Positions 11,761 through 23,871 of a stretch of 64,000 nt of DNA are shown one piece after another. The stretch comes from Papaver somniferum (lineage: Eukaryota > Streptophyta > Magnoliopsida > Ranunculales > Papaveraceae): assembly GCF_003573695.1 (NCBI RefSeq), contig NC_039362.1, positions 4,376,929 through 4,440,928 on the forward strand. Reading direction: 5' to 3'. Position 1 is the first letter of the stretch, and every line of letters begins with the position of its first letter. Below the pieces are notes generated by a model, which saw nothing but the letters and a program-made list of their open reading frames with translations, searched no databases and was not told where the DNA came from. The position numbers and the translations under genes were made by a program.

Positions 11761-12310
11761 ACTCTAGCATGTATCAATTTGGTTTGCAACATGTGACAGA
11801 TTTGTTAGGAAGGGAAACTATGATTCTTATTTATGGCGCCACCCGTATTGAGCGCAATTATTTCACAATTTTGCTTGGTTATGTTTATGTTGTTATTATG
11901 GGATATATATTCACCCAGGAATGTTAGGTCCTTGTTCCTATGCTTGTCTTATATGTTAAAACTTCTGATGTGGATGAGGATCAAATGATTTTTTAGGCAT
12001 TAGATCATTAGTAAAATATATGTGTCTTAAATTTTCAACCTTCTCCCTCTCAATTGCAGGGGGAATGAAGGTCAAAGGTGATAAAATGGGTCCTCACCTC
12101 ATGCTTCCATGCTCACAACCCAAGATGTTGCAACATGGTGATAGGTATTTGGTATAATTGTGTACTTGGTTCCTTTTTTGATGCCCACCTTATTGTTGGT
12201 GTCAGCTAATAATATGATTTTGTGCATTAGGATATCTTAGCTGAAAATTAGGTTTGTACATGTTTTGGATGGGTGTACATATTGGTGCATTAGTGGAATT
12301 CCCAAGAACA

Positions 12311-12600
12311 AGTAGGTTTATGTGTGGTTATGAATGATCGTCTTTATGCATGTTTTGCAGTGGTGTACATATTGGTGCAACTGTGTATTTTCCATGAAAA
12401 AGTAGGTTTGTTTGTGGTTATGAGTGATCGATTTTGTGCATGTTTGGCAGGGGTGTACACATTAGTGCACCTGCATATTTTCTACGAAAAAGTAGGTTTC
12501 TCGTGTTTTACATCGATCTACATATTGGTGCACCTATGTAATACCCATGAAAAAATAAGTTTGTGTGTGATTGTGAATGATCGGCTTTATGCATGTTCTG
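12311..12600 (+). repeat. Tandem repeat with a 90-bp period inside an open frame
   Basis: Units starting AGTAGGTTT occur at 12311, 12401 and 12491, followed by a shortened one at about 12554 and a weaker one before 12311. The period is 90 bases, exactly 30 codons. An open frame, 12324-12770 (148 codons), runs through with repeating peptides (NDRLYACF, VYILVQL, HEKVG). Motifs shared with the 33-bp minisatellite (GTGTACATATTGGTGCA) suggest a common origin. No known domain is recognised. Confidence 0.55.
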
Positions 12601-13020
12601 AAAATTATGATTTTTCTGTGGACGTTGTATTTAACTCTAGTATGTTCCAATTTGGTTTGCAGCATGTGACTGATTGTCAGGAACAGAAACTTTGGTTCGT
12701 ATTTGCTGATATTAAGTGTGTGCTGTTAGGCCCAAATGCATTGTGTCTCTTTAATTTAATAACTGCTTAACTTTGTTTCTTATGTGGTTGTTGGTGAAAG
12801 GTTATCACTTTTTTTTTTCAAGATGTGGTTTCTTATGTTTATTGTTTTTTCGTCGGTGCAGGTTAACTGGTTTACTAAGAAAATCCTGCCATTATTCAGC
12901 AAGAGCTTGGCGTGGTTGATATTTTTTTCAGTATGTGCTGACTAGAGCGGCAGTCTGGCTATCATGAATGTTGGATTTCCTGTATTTTTGTCGATGTGTA
13001 CAAAAAGTTATAATTTTTTT

Positions 13021-14118
13021 CATATCATGTAACATTTTATTTCATGGAAGAGGTTACATGGATGTTTACAAGATAATCAAGAACATCGTAAACACAAGAA
13101 AATTAAAATCCAAATACAAATGAAGATACAAATTACGAATAAATCGTGAAGAGAAAGAGCGACGAACTGCAATAGTATCCAATTTTTGTAGGGAGGAGGA
13201 AGGATGGTATAAACTGGAATAAAATCCGACCATTTAAGATAGTTGTCTTCTTCAAAAAGAGATGCTTCTGAAATTGAGAAGTAATTTGCTCTAACCATTT
13301 TTTGAGACAAACCCGGATGCCCTAAATCTCTTCGATTGAAGGTGAAATCGCAGCGCCGCCGAGTTGAATCATTGATGTTCTTGAAAAATCTAAAATAACA
13401 AACCAAATACCAATCAGAATTCATAGAAATAGTCACCTTGGAATTGGAGATAAAATCACCATAAAGATGAAGACAAAATCGCACAAAAGCGAAGATATAA
13501 TCGCTCCAAAGGCGGAAAAAAATGTCAAACGACATCAAAATCAAACCAAAATTAAAATCCTACACTAAAAACTAAGACTAATGAAAGTAAGATAAATTCT
13601 TTGCTCAGATCTAGTCCGTTTTCGGACTAGATCTGAGAAAAGAGATGGAGGCTACTTGAAAAGTTTTTTGGGTTTTTTTTCTAAGAGAGGAGAAGAGAGA
13701 AGAGGAGATGATAAATCTCCCCTTATTTAGTAAAAATTTTAAAAGTGAAAATTATATAGTCATATAGATATTTTTTTATAGATCTCGAAAAACGCTTTCC
13801 AAATATTTAAAGTTTGTGAATTATGGAGGAGCGGTTCGAAAGATAAATTGTTTTTTATATAATATTTGAAATTGCTGACATCATCACAAGTCATTTTGGA
13901 CTTACATGCAAATATTTGGGCTAAATTGTAAACAAGATTATTAGTGTATTTTTCATACATTTGGACTAATTTGCACCTAGTTGACTCAAGCTGGACTAAA
14001 TAGTATTTTTGGACTAATGTTTGGACTGAACCATATTTTTGCCGATCGGAATACATTTGCTCAATTGAGGAAGAGAGTGCACACAATGTCCCAAAAGCTT
14101 GGGTACGCTAGTCATTTT
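13021..14118. other. Unassigned region with a perfect hairpin
   Basis: The region contains a poorly protein-like minus frame (13077-13544), a purine-rich stretch (13680-13715) and the hairpin at 13604-13637. It could be promoter or leader sequence of a lost minus-strand gene. I find no recognisable gene. Confidence 0.35.
13604..13637. repeat. Perfect 15-bp inverted repeat with 4-base loop
   Basis: CTCAGATCTAGTCCG (13604-13618), loop TTTT, then the exact complement CGGACTAGATCTGAG (13623-13637). It would form a strong hairpin in DNA or RNA. It does not coincide with any element end that I can define. Confidence 0.8.
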
Positions 14119-14624
14119 TAGGGGTGAGCATTTGGCCCGTACTCCGTGGATTTAACTGGGACCAACCGTCCATTTGCGGATGGATGTCCGGACCGTTTTT
14201 CAATGGGTTTGATGCGGATGGAATTTTTGAAATCCAACGGACAACGGATCGGGCCCAGATGTAACCTTTAAAATCCGTTGGACATCCATATCCGTTAAAT
14301 TAAGGGAATTTATATAGTTCTAGAAAATATTATGGATCATGTAGGAATTTTTAAGATGTTTGCTTGGGCTGTTGTATATGACATTTTTATATTTGTATAC
14401 ATATATAGGATATGTAGGCTTTATAAGGAGTCATTTGTGTCAACTTATTTTCTTTACTATAAATTTTAAGTAAAACAAATCCATTGGATTATTCGCATCC
14501 AATCCGTCCATCCATTGGATGCAAATATGTTGGATATGGATTGGATGCGGATGCCAAATTTAAATCCGAGAGTGCAATGCGGATGAGGCGAAAACCGGTC
14601 TATACCGGCCCATGCTCACCCCTA
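14119..14624. mobile_element. hAT-like non-autonomous element (506 bp)
   Basis: Exact 12-bp inverted ends, TAGGGGTGAGCA at 14119 and TGCTCACCCCTA ending at 14624, of the Ac-like hAT type. Subterminal GGATG/CATCC motifs are dense. The left flank AGTCATTTT and the sequence ACTCATTTT just beyond the neighbouring element (16287-16295) resemble an old target duplication, but two extra bases spoil an exact match. No coding frame inside. Confidence 0.7.
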
Positions 14625-14628
14625 AGAC

Positions 14629-16280
14629 TAGGGGTGAGAATAAAAACCGGAACCGAGGATTTCGTCCGTATCCGTCCGCAAAATTACGGGTGAAACTCAA
14701 TCCGCAAGATATATGAGCCGGACACGAGTGAGATTCTCAAATATGCACATTTTAGCGGTTTGGTTACGGTTGGATATTGATATCCGCGGATTCACCCAAA
14801 CCGCAGGGCGGTAAGGGAATTTAATAGAATACACACTAAAAAATGATTGATCCACGATGATTGATCAAGCAGCAAACAATAGAACAGGTGGGAAGATGAT
14901 TAATCCAAGATGATTTGGATATCCAACGATATTTGTTTCCGGTGCATTTTGTGCTAGGCATGACTAAACTCATATTTATGGAAGTTTTGTTGAAGTCTGT
15001 CTCAAGTGCAATGGCAAATACAAGCGCAAAACAAACAAAATCTTGCTTCTCAAATGTCAAGAGCCTGTCACCAGCACACAGATCAAAATGAAGTGAGTCT
15101 TGAAGACTGCTGATCCCATCCTCTCTGCCTCCTCACCGATCATGATTTGTCCCTTCATTTCGTAGCTTTATTTCTTAATGGATAAAGAGAATAGTTTAGG
15201 TTTGCCTTAGTGTAAAGATGGATACACTAAGAATCAATAATGACTTTTACTTCTTAGTGTTTTAGTTTTTATTTTGTGATTGAATTAGTCAAGTCAGGAT
15301 GGATTTTGTTAAGAATTTGGTATTTCTTATTCCTTCATATAACCGATTACAATGATTTATATAGGAATCATTACTTGGTAAACAAATAACTTCTTTCCTA
15401 ATACGACCCTTTCTCAAAACTAACATAAAGAGTCCCAATCACGGCATATTCCATAACAGTCTCGGATTCTTACTGAGCTGGGAAGTCTTATTCTATAAGA
15501 CTTTCCTAATCAATCTCTAAGAGACGTGTATAGCTGAGACTTTCCTAATCAGTCTCAGATACGCGTCTCAACACCAGTAAGACTTTCCTAATCAATCTCT
15601 AAAAGACGTGTACAGCTGAGATTTTCCTAATCAGTCTCAGATACGCGTCTCAACACCGTGTCTCAATAGATTTTCTTCCGATACAATAAATATTCCTCAC
15701 TACAATATTATATTGGGTGAAGAAAGTACCAATATCTGTATTTTGTCACTGCAGTGTGATCATAAAGGCTTTATCTCTGCATTTTAAGGGAAAATCTGGG
15801 GTGTAACCAGCATTTTCGTGGCTTTTGCTACTGTGTATTCTAGTTATGCATACTTTAAACATCTTTTAGGGGTTTATTAATGTTGCAGTATGCAAGATTA
15901 TTGATCCAAATCTACCAAGAGATCTAAAATGAAGACATGTGGTGATTACGCGGGTCTATCACATTCGATACTGCAGTATATGCGGATTTGCTACTGTCTA
16001 AACTCCATCTATACATGGATAATAATCCACCTTGCCAGCAGACACAGAGGTGATCGATCATCATTCATCTCCGTATACAAACGTCATCCTTTATCATAGA
16101 TTTTTTTTTTTTACTAAACCGCGGTTAATCCGTATCCGTACCGTATCATCCGTTGATCCGTGGATGTGAAATCCTCAGGTGATTGGGCCAGACACGATTT
16201 GATTTTCCAAATCCGCAATTTTAACGGATTGGACGCGGGTGACCCCTAATCCGCAATCGTCGGTCCGTTGCTCACCCCTA
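14629..16280. mobile_element. hAT-like element (1652 bp) inserted against the previous one
   Basis: It begins TAGGGGTGAG at 14629 and ends CTCACCCCTA at 16280. The flanks CCTAAGAC (14621-14628) and CCTAGGAC (16281-16288) match at 7 of 8 bases, an aged hAT-type 8-bp duplication that overlaps the last four bases of the element at 14119-14624. It therefore appears to have inserted at that element's end, later than it. Interior is noncoding, with CCG/CGG-rich subterminal motifs and an 82-bp tandem duplication. Confidence 0.7.
15497..15660. repeat. Tandem duplication, two units of 82 bp
   Basis: AAGACTTTCCTAATCAATCT begins both units (15497 and 15579). Each unit also carries an internal echo (GAGACTTTCCTAATCAGTCT) and ends ACGCGTCTCAACACC. 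The copies differ at only a few positions. Confidence 0.8.
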
Positions 16281-16374
16281 CCTAGGACTCATTTTGTCAT
16301 CCGGGGTAAGGCTTGGTATCATGGGCTGGGCTTAGATCATAATGTCCCCTTTTAACCTCACGGTCACAGATATA

Positions 16375-17568
16375 GAACCATGATATTGGGCATACCTAAA
16401 TCTTTCTAGGCATACAAAGCACTAGTCCTAACTTGGGTGACCTTATAAGGGGTACCCTATGGGTAGTTCAATTACCTATATACCCTTAATACAAAAATCT
16501 AAAATCAGTTTCCCTTAGCATCTCTTCTTCCTCCTCCTCCTCTAGCCGAACTCTCCCCCCTCCTGCGAAAAAAATAATTCATCATCGTGATTAATTGTCG
16601 ATTCGTAAAAATTTGATTGTCGATTAAACTCAACCACATAATGACTCGTACAAAGAAAAGCAGGGACTAGGCAAACCAAATCGTCTTCTAATCCATCAAT
16701 TGAAGAAGATGAAGGTGTAGAAACTGAAAATGAACCACCAATTGAACCAGAAATTGAACCAACCGCATCTCCAACTCTGTAAATGAGGATAAGAAAGTAA
16801 GTTTTACAAACCCAATCTCCTATTTGCTGTTTTTCGTTGATTAAATGACGGTTACAGTGTTGCGTTCGGCTCAAAATTGAGTTGCGTTTTTAGCCGAACT
16901 GTTCTTCACAAAAGCTTCCTGTAAGTGTATATGGACAGTTCGGCATGAAATTTCAAGCCGAACCTAGTCACAGATAGAGATGCATAGGGGTTCGGCGTAT
17001 TCGATAATCATAATATGTTTCGAACCTAGCACATTTACGAGGTTCGGCTATTACGATATTCTCAATATGTGTCGAACCAATAACAATATTTTAACCCAAA
17101 AAATAACAAATTGATGTTCGGCTCATACGATTTTCGAAATATAAGCCTAGCCAGTAATTATTTTTTCCGGGCTATTCAGGATGTTGTTCGGCTTACTATA
17201 AAACTTTCATATAAGCCGAACTAGTGTCTAGCAAAAGGGTTGGAATTGAAAATTATAGGTTCGGCACATGCAATAAACAGATTCAGTGAGCCGAACCGTT
17301 CTTCAATTGTGAGCCGAACCTCAACCTGTTTCGCCGAACCATGATCCAAAAAATCATCTAAACAACCTTTATAATTCTGAAAATTATCTTAATCACTAAA
17401 CAAAAGATTTAACCACTAATCAATATTACTAACACTAATACGTAAATGGTAGATTTACCATTAAATATTTTTTTGGGTTAAAGGATAATCTGATTTTGCT
17501 ATTTCACATTTTTTTTATCTTTATTAAGTATGCCTGGAAAGATTTGGGTATGCCCAATATCATGGTTC
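16375..17568. mobile_element. 1194-bp terminal-inverted-repeat element with GTTCGGC array and perfect TSD
   Basis: The ends, 16375-16415 and 17528-17568, are inverted and match at 39 of 41 positions (both begin GAACCATGATATTGGGCATA). They are flanked by a perfect 8-bp direct repeat, CAGATATA (16367-16374 and 17569-17576). The interior has about 14 GTTCGGC/GCCGAAC motifs on both strands (16540-17340). A plus-strand acidic coding-like remnant (near 16640-16780, starting MTRTKKSRD then a stop) may be a captured gene or transposase leader. Long ends suggest a Mutator-like origin. Confidence 0.8.
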
Positions 17569-17576
17569 CAGATATA

Positions 17577-18307
17577 CGTATGTATCCGATTTTATTGATT
17601 TAGTCGACACCACCAAGAAAAAAACCTAGGGCCGGATTCCAAGACCGCAAAATCTCTCAACTCATTTATGTCTCCGGAAGCTGAAGAAGACGAAGACGAA
17701 GACGATTACAGCAACAGAGAAAGGTACCCTGTTTCAAACCCTAAATAAATTAGCGTAAACCTGTCCATAATCGTCTCTCAGATTCATTCTTATAAAAAAT
17801 TCACTCAAACATCTCATGTTCTGATTCCATCTAAAACTTATTTGATTTCAGTTCAAGTTTTCAAACGATTTGGTTTTTTTTTTTTGGTAACTCAATAACT
17901 AGGGATAAAAACAATAGAAGGAACCAAAGGAGAAGAGCTTTTTGGATTTCCCAAAGCAACTGTCGAATCTGATTGAATTTTTCACTTCGTTGGCAGCGCA
18001 GGTAAGATTTTCAGTACTCGTGTTTATGGATTTGGTTAAAATTCATGCGTTTCCGGGATTAATCCAATAGCCGCAGTTGAAACAAATCTCAGTCTGTTTT
18101 CTGGTTTCGATGATTTCGAATAGACAAAAAAAATTATAGCCTGGTATTGCATTAGATTGTTATTGGATTAGAAACATGAGTGCTAACTAGCCTATTCTAA
18201 CTTAAATTGCAGAGAGGAAGGAGTTAAAGTAGAGGTAGAGAGTGAATTGGGAGAAACATTTTTGAGACTCTGAGCTAGGGTTTAAACTTGAAGGGGGTAG
18301 TGGTTAG
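17577..18307 (+). other. Probable 5' untranslated exons and introns of the FCP1-domain gene
   Basis: Possible splice sites are AAAG/GTACCC near 17724, CGCAG/GTAAGA near 18001 and TTGCAG/AGAGG near 18212, which would make two introns in the leader. The sequence also holds an acidic purine-rich stretch (GAAGACGAAGACG near 17685). The transcription start is not determined. Confidence 0.4.
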
Positions 18308-21300
18308 ATGGGTCCATCTAGGAAGGCTTGTAGAAAAGCAGCAGATGTTTCCCAGATTAATACAGAGGATGGTGTGGAGTTGCAAATTACTGAATGATGT
18401 TACAAAAAACAAGAAAACAAGTCATGGAAGACGTTTAAATAATGAACACGTCGCTCTGGCAGCAACAAGTGATAACGATGAGGTGATTCCAGAGAGGAAG
18501 AAGAAGAAGGGTGAGAGTTGTAATACCTCGAAAGATGACAATCCGGATGAAGAGCTGGTGGAAGAGAGTGCACAGAATGGTAATGACGAAAGCTGTAGTT
18601 CTCTGTTACCGAACACTGAAACTATGCCTGAGATGACAAATAGACCGAATTCGGAAATCGAGGTTGGGGTAGGTGATCATACTGTTGATGAGAATGATAT
18701 AGGTAAAAACACAAAAACCAGGAGGAAGAAGAAGAAGCGTATTGAATCTCAAATTGATGTTCCAGATAAAACTCCACAGGTGGAAGTAGAGAAATCTTTA
18801 GTAGATGGTATGGATACAGATGCAGATCTCACTCAAACTATCTCTGAGATGAAAAATAGACCGAATTCGGAATTTGAAGTTTGTGGGGCTGCAGATTGTG
18901 TTACTGAAGATGATACAGGTAATACGATAAAAACTAAGAGGAAGAGGCGTACTGACTCTCAAAACAATGATGCAGATGAAACTCCACAGGTGCTAATGGA
19001 GAAACCTTTATCAGATGGGAATGATACAGGTAAAACGATAAAAACCAGCAAGAAGAGGAAGACGCCTCTTGATTCCCTAGAAGATGATCCAGATGTAACT
19101 CCGCGAGTGAGAAAAGAGAGATCTTTAGCAGATGTGATATCATCATATAAGAAGCAGGAACATGTAGTTCCTGTGCACATGGATCATGAAGTCGACAGTT
19201 GAGGAGACTAGCAGCCCTTTAAAACATCAGAAGAAGAAGAACAAAAAGAAGAAAAGCTTACTCGACTCCTGTGGGACGCAGTTGTTACAGAGCAAAGAGC
19301 AGTCCCCTAGCTTGTCTCTCGAAGTTCCGAAAGCTAGTTCAAAGAAAAGTAAAAGGGAAATCAAATCAGAGAAGTCCTCGACCATGGATGTTTCCCTAGG
19401 TTTGTCTTCCGCTGAAGATTGTGGTCCTGCAAGCAAGAGGAAGAACAAGAAAAAGAAGAGAAAGGAGATGCTATTAGTAGAAGTTAGTAAACCAACCATA
19501 GAAGAACCTCAGCTCAAGCAGTCAGCAGATATAGGTGGAGAAAATTTAAAAGAAGGATCCAATTGTTTTTGGTGAAGAAACTCCAGCAGTATCCGTAGAT
19601 GAGCATTGCAAGGAAGAAGTTATTCCTCTTTTGGCAACTAAGAGCGACATAAAAGATGGTATTGTTGATGAAGGGAACACCGATCTTGGGAGGTCAAAGA
19701 AAGAAAGGTGTAGCTCTTTATTATCAGCTGTTACAGATGTTTCTTCATGCAAGAATGCTGCTAATGATTCAGATCATGCTCATAGCATTAGGAGAAAAAA
19801 GAGGAAGAATGATATGCGTACTACCAATGAAGACAAGGCTTCTGAGAGTATGCTCATATGTGACCCTCCTGCAAATGAGGCTGAATGTAGAGATGAATCT
19901 TGTGTTACTGGTGAGGGAAATCTAACAGGGGATGTAACTCCTCTTTTAGGGGAAGAACATGTTGATGCAAAGAAAATCCGTGTATCTGGTGGAGAGAACT
20001 TAGATATATCTTCAGATGCTGGACTAATGGAAGAAGGAACTGGGCATGCTGTCTTGATGGGGAATATCCCTTCTTCACCAGTTAGAACATCTTTTAGTTG
20101 TACGAGGAAAAAGCTTCTTGTTCTTGATTTAAATGGTATTCTTGTTGACATTGTTTCCAACGTGCCTGATGGATATAAAGCAGACATGTTTATTGCAAGG
20201 AAAGCTCGTAAGATTCGATACTAAAACTGACGATTGTAAAAAAGTGCTGCAACGTCGTAAAATAATTCTAACATCGATGTTTCTCTTTTCAGTTTTTAAG
20301 AGACCATTCTGTGATGATTTCTTGAAGTTTTTATTTCAGAACTTCAATGTGGGTGTCTGGTCATCAAGAACAAAGTATTTTTCCAGCCTAATAAGCTTTC
20401 TTTCTAAGTTGGCCCTCTTGAAAAGTTTGTTCATTTTCCCTTTTTTTATCCCATCTTCTAGGCAACTAATAATTATGGGCGCCTTCCTATTTAACCCGTC
20501 TTTCTGTGTAATTTTGCAGGAGAAATGTGGATAGTGTGGTGGACTTTGTCATGGGAGATATGAAAAAGAACCTGCTATTTTGTTGGGTAAGCAATTGTTT
20601 CCTACCTATTGCTGTTACCTCATTTGCTAGTACCAGAAAAACCGTGGTCAGGGTTCCTCGGAGTCAGTACTGCTTGGGATGCGTTGTATAATCCATGCTC
20701 TTTGATCAGTTCCATTTATTGCCGCCAATTATCAGAAATAGGATTAATGATTAAATGTAACTTACTAAACACGCTCTCGCTTCTCCTCTCCTCTTTTATT
20801 TTGTGGACAGGACCAATACCACTGTACTGATACAGGGTACAGCACTCTTGAAAACAGGCAAAAGCTGTTGGTATTAAAGGAGCTGAAGAAATTATGGAAT
20901 AAGCATGACCGGAGTCTTCCATGGGAAAAGGGTGCATATGATGAATCAAACACGATATTGTTGGATGATTCACCGTACAAAGCCTTACGGAATCCAGTGA
21001 GTTCTTCTTGCTTTGCTTTTATCATCGTTCTTCCCTTAATCATCTCATTTTAGTAGTATTTAAATCTCATGTCCCACTTTCCTCTTCTCTTTTGTTTGTC
21101 TTCTGTAGCCCCATACTGCTATTTTCCCTCCATATAGGTTTGAGGATGCTGGTGATAAATCATTAGGTAATGCTTCCTTCAAAGCTGGCGTAAATTTTCG
21201 TTCAAAACGAGCACATTGATTAGTGGAGAACAAACAATTTTTCCATTAGATTGTTGCCCGTGTTTCAGGTGTTTTGGGAATTTGTTATCGTTAACAATTC

Positions 21301-21701
21301 TAACGGTGTGTTGGATATGAATCGATTTTTCTATTTAAAACAAGATTAAGTTATTGTAAAGGTCATGCTTTTTCTAGGATCTCCGTAAATTTCATCTTAC
21401 TTCTCTATTATTATCGGCCTTCCTTTAAAATCTTTCCTTCGAGTCCCTATAAATACTAAAGATTATTGCTGGTACTTACTAGTGTAGTTTGCAAACAGGT
21501 CCAGGAGGAGATCTTCGTGTCTATCTGGAAGGCTTACTCAAGGCTGAGGATGTTCAAAATTATGTAGAACAACACCGTTTTGGTCAGCGAGCTATTACTG
21601 ATAAGAATCCATCATGGGGATTCTATCTTCGAATTATTGGTAGGAATGTGCAGAGCAGAGCCGATATCTGTAGCACTTCCAATCAGGGTTCCATATCATG
21701 A
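18308..21701 (+). CDS. FCP1/NIF-type HAD-superfamily protein, six exons, with frame breaks in exon 1
   Basis: Predicted exons: 18308-20207, 20293-20374, 20520-20586, 20811-20996, 21109-21166 and 21499-21701. All five introns are GT-AG and the frame is kept across every junction. The C-terminal part is an FCP1-homology domain: KLLVLDLNGILVD, then FKRPFCDDFLKF, VGVWSSRTK, LDDSPYKALRNP and the end of the fold. The nucleophile motif is DLNG, not DLDG, so the second Asp is replaced by Asn; from memory, this is shared by a plant subfamily, and phosphatase activity is doubtful. The N-terminal 600 or so residues are Lys/Glu-rich, nuclear-like, with imperfect 72-codon repeats (NRPNSE at 18639 and 18855). 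Reading exon 1 needs three one-base frame changes: near 18391, 19200 and 19560. The start MGPSRKACRK at 18308 is in the same frame as the FCP1 domain; an ATG near 18345 is an alternative. Confidence 0.7.
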
Positions 21702-23871
21702 AGCTGGAGAAAAGGGCCATATCAGTTTTTCCTCAGTATCAAAGCTACAAAGTCGCAACCATTGTTCCTATCATTGATTTGTGGAGTTGCTCAAGGTCCC
21801 AATATCAGAGACCTGAATCAGGGCATGAATGAGAATTCGACTCGAAGGTGAATCGGGATCATTTCTAAATTTCAAGAAGAGACCGAGTTCTGTCTATAAT
21901 CAGTTGAGAGTGAGTTATTTTTCACAATTGAGGAATACAATTTTTTCTCAGTTGGCGAGACAATAAGTTCTGCATTTCAACCTCACCTGCTCTTTGAGTA
22001 TGGTGAGAGAGGATACTTCATAGTTGCTGAGTTTTTTTTTTTTGTTGTTGTAAAATGGCATGTCTTGTACTATAATCACTAGGAGTGATTCTGCATAAAC
22101 TCAAGTTTATGATTGTTTTGGATATTGGAATTTGGTAAGGTTGGAATGTAAGTTCTTTTTATCTACAAGCAATTTAGTGAAATCTTTTTGCAATTTTTGT
22201 AAATCCGAAGCATGCAAATTCTCCAGTTTGGGTTTGTCATCTAGGCTATGAACTGGTTGAAGGTTAATTTCGTTTACTTTTTTCTATACATTGTGTAATT
22301 TTGATTTGAATTCGGGATAGCCAATGCGAAAATTTTGGATATTGGAATTTCGAATTTATACTTTTGGAGTTTTTGATGAATTGGGTGTGCTTTTAGTTTG
22401 TATCCGAATTTGCTCTTGTTTGTTGCCGAATTATTTATGGAAGCATGATTGTTCAGAATGAAACAGTGGCACTTGATTGTTCTTTTATTTATTATATCTA
22501 CGTTCTCCGTCTTGCTAATGAAAGGATGTTCTTTGGGTGACTGCAGAACATCCAGTTTGAGGACCTCGAAAACGACTAGGTTGCATATGCTGCTTTTTTA
22601 GATGAATCTCACTGTTAAACTGCCTTCATTTACACGGTATGTTTCTGATTGCAGATCTGATAAGTTTGCTTTAATAAAATAAGTAATTGTTAAACTGCCT
22701 TGATTCATAAACGTAAATTCTTCGTAAAACTCTTGGAAATTGCATTCATAAGCGTAATGCATAGGCCTCTTGGCTCTCATTAAATGTGTTGGATTCTATT
22801 TTCACAGTCAAACTGCTAGTGTGGCGTATCTAACCTAGATGAAACTTAACAATGTAAATATAAAGATTAAGCATTTGCCCCTCGTCAGACAAGTAACCAC
22901 AAATTTGATAATACAAGTATCGTGTTGTACATATCCCTCATTTGAGTGGTCATGGAGTTGGCTAAGAGGCATGAGTACTGGGTGCCAACCCCGCCCATTA
23001 GCAACAGACCCTCGAGTGAATTGGTGTTTCCCGTCTAATCAAAGGTCCAAAAGTACGTATATATATAATGCAGACCTGACTGAGCTTTTAAAGTTCAGTT
23101 TGACTCGTAATGACGAAACTGAACTCCACATACTGTAATTTGGTCTTGTCAAACAGGGATGCGGAGAATTGATGACTTATCATATGTGGTAGAATGGCTA
23201 GACTTATATCGCTGCAATAATGGCTCGAATCACAATCACTTCATAATCTCAGATGGCCCAGAGAGTTGTTCAGAATTGATAAACTCCTGTGGGCAATGAC
23301 ATGCCGTGGAGTTATGAAGCGATCTTGCGATGTTGAGTTTGGATATTAAGATAACTATTCCACCAATTGCTACCCGATTGAGAGACGCAACACCTCCTGG
23401 ATTTCAATTACCATGGCCATCTCCAGGATATGTCTAGAAGCTTAAGGTTCATCAACAATATGCTGGATAATCTTATTCATCTCCAGTAGGAGGTATTTAT
23501 CAAGATAGATAAACAGAAGAAGTAAATGCATCAATCCTCTAATCACTACCAAAAATAAAGTTGTTTCTTTATGAACAAACTAATGTAACCATAGCCATTA
23601 AAAGGACATAAGCAGACTGGATTTCTGGTTTAGAGTTTGATGAAGTTCTTCCTTCACTCTATACTTTGCAAGCTTCGAAGTGCCATGAAAATTTTCAAAA
23701 AAAAGGACAAAGCCCAACGCTGGTGGTCAAAAAAGAAAACCCATTTAGGCCTGCCAGGTGGATGGACAGACAAAAAATTGAACCACGTGGCGCGCGGTTA
23801 GAGAGCGGCTGAGCGGCCAAGTCATATTTGGCAGCAAAGAGAATTGCTGGGAGGAAATCTTTAATAAGGCG
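21702..23871. other. 3' untranslated and intergenic stretch between the two host genes
   Basis: 21702-22100 is probably 3' untranslated sequence. 22100-23871 has no convincing gene. A short protein-like stretch at about 23330-23440 (IPPIATRLRDATPPGFQ, then a stop) may be a remnant of something unknown. The last 100 bases before 23872 would be the promoter or leader of the next gene. Confidence 0.4.

Larger units (their letters stand above)
10957..13020. other. Non-genic region holding two minisatellites
   Basis: Apart from the two tandem repeats listed separately (11570-11760 and 12311-12600), I see no recognisable gene or transposon end. CTCTCAATTGCAGG near 12045 resembles a splice acceptor, so this could be a heavily decayed gene or transposon interior. 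Confidence 0.35.

Noticed and set aside
13077..13544. Minus-strand frame of 155 codons
   Set aside because: Hydrophobic, Phe/Ile-rich composition typical of AT-rich noncoding sequence; no domain or gene structure around it.
16542..16874. Minus-strand frame of 110 codons
   Set aside because: It is the shadow of a plus-strand acidic coding-like remnant inside the GTTCGGC element.
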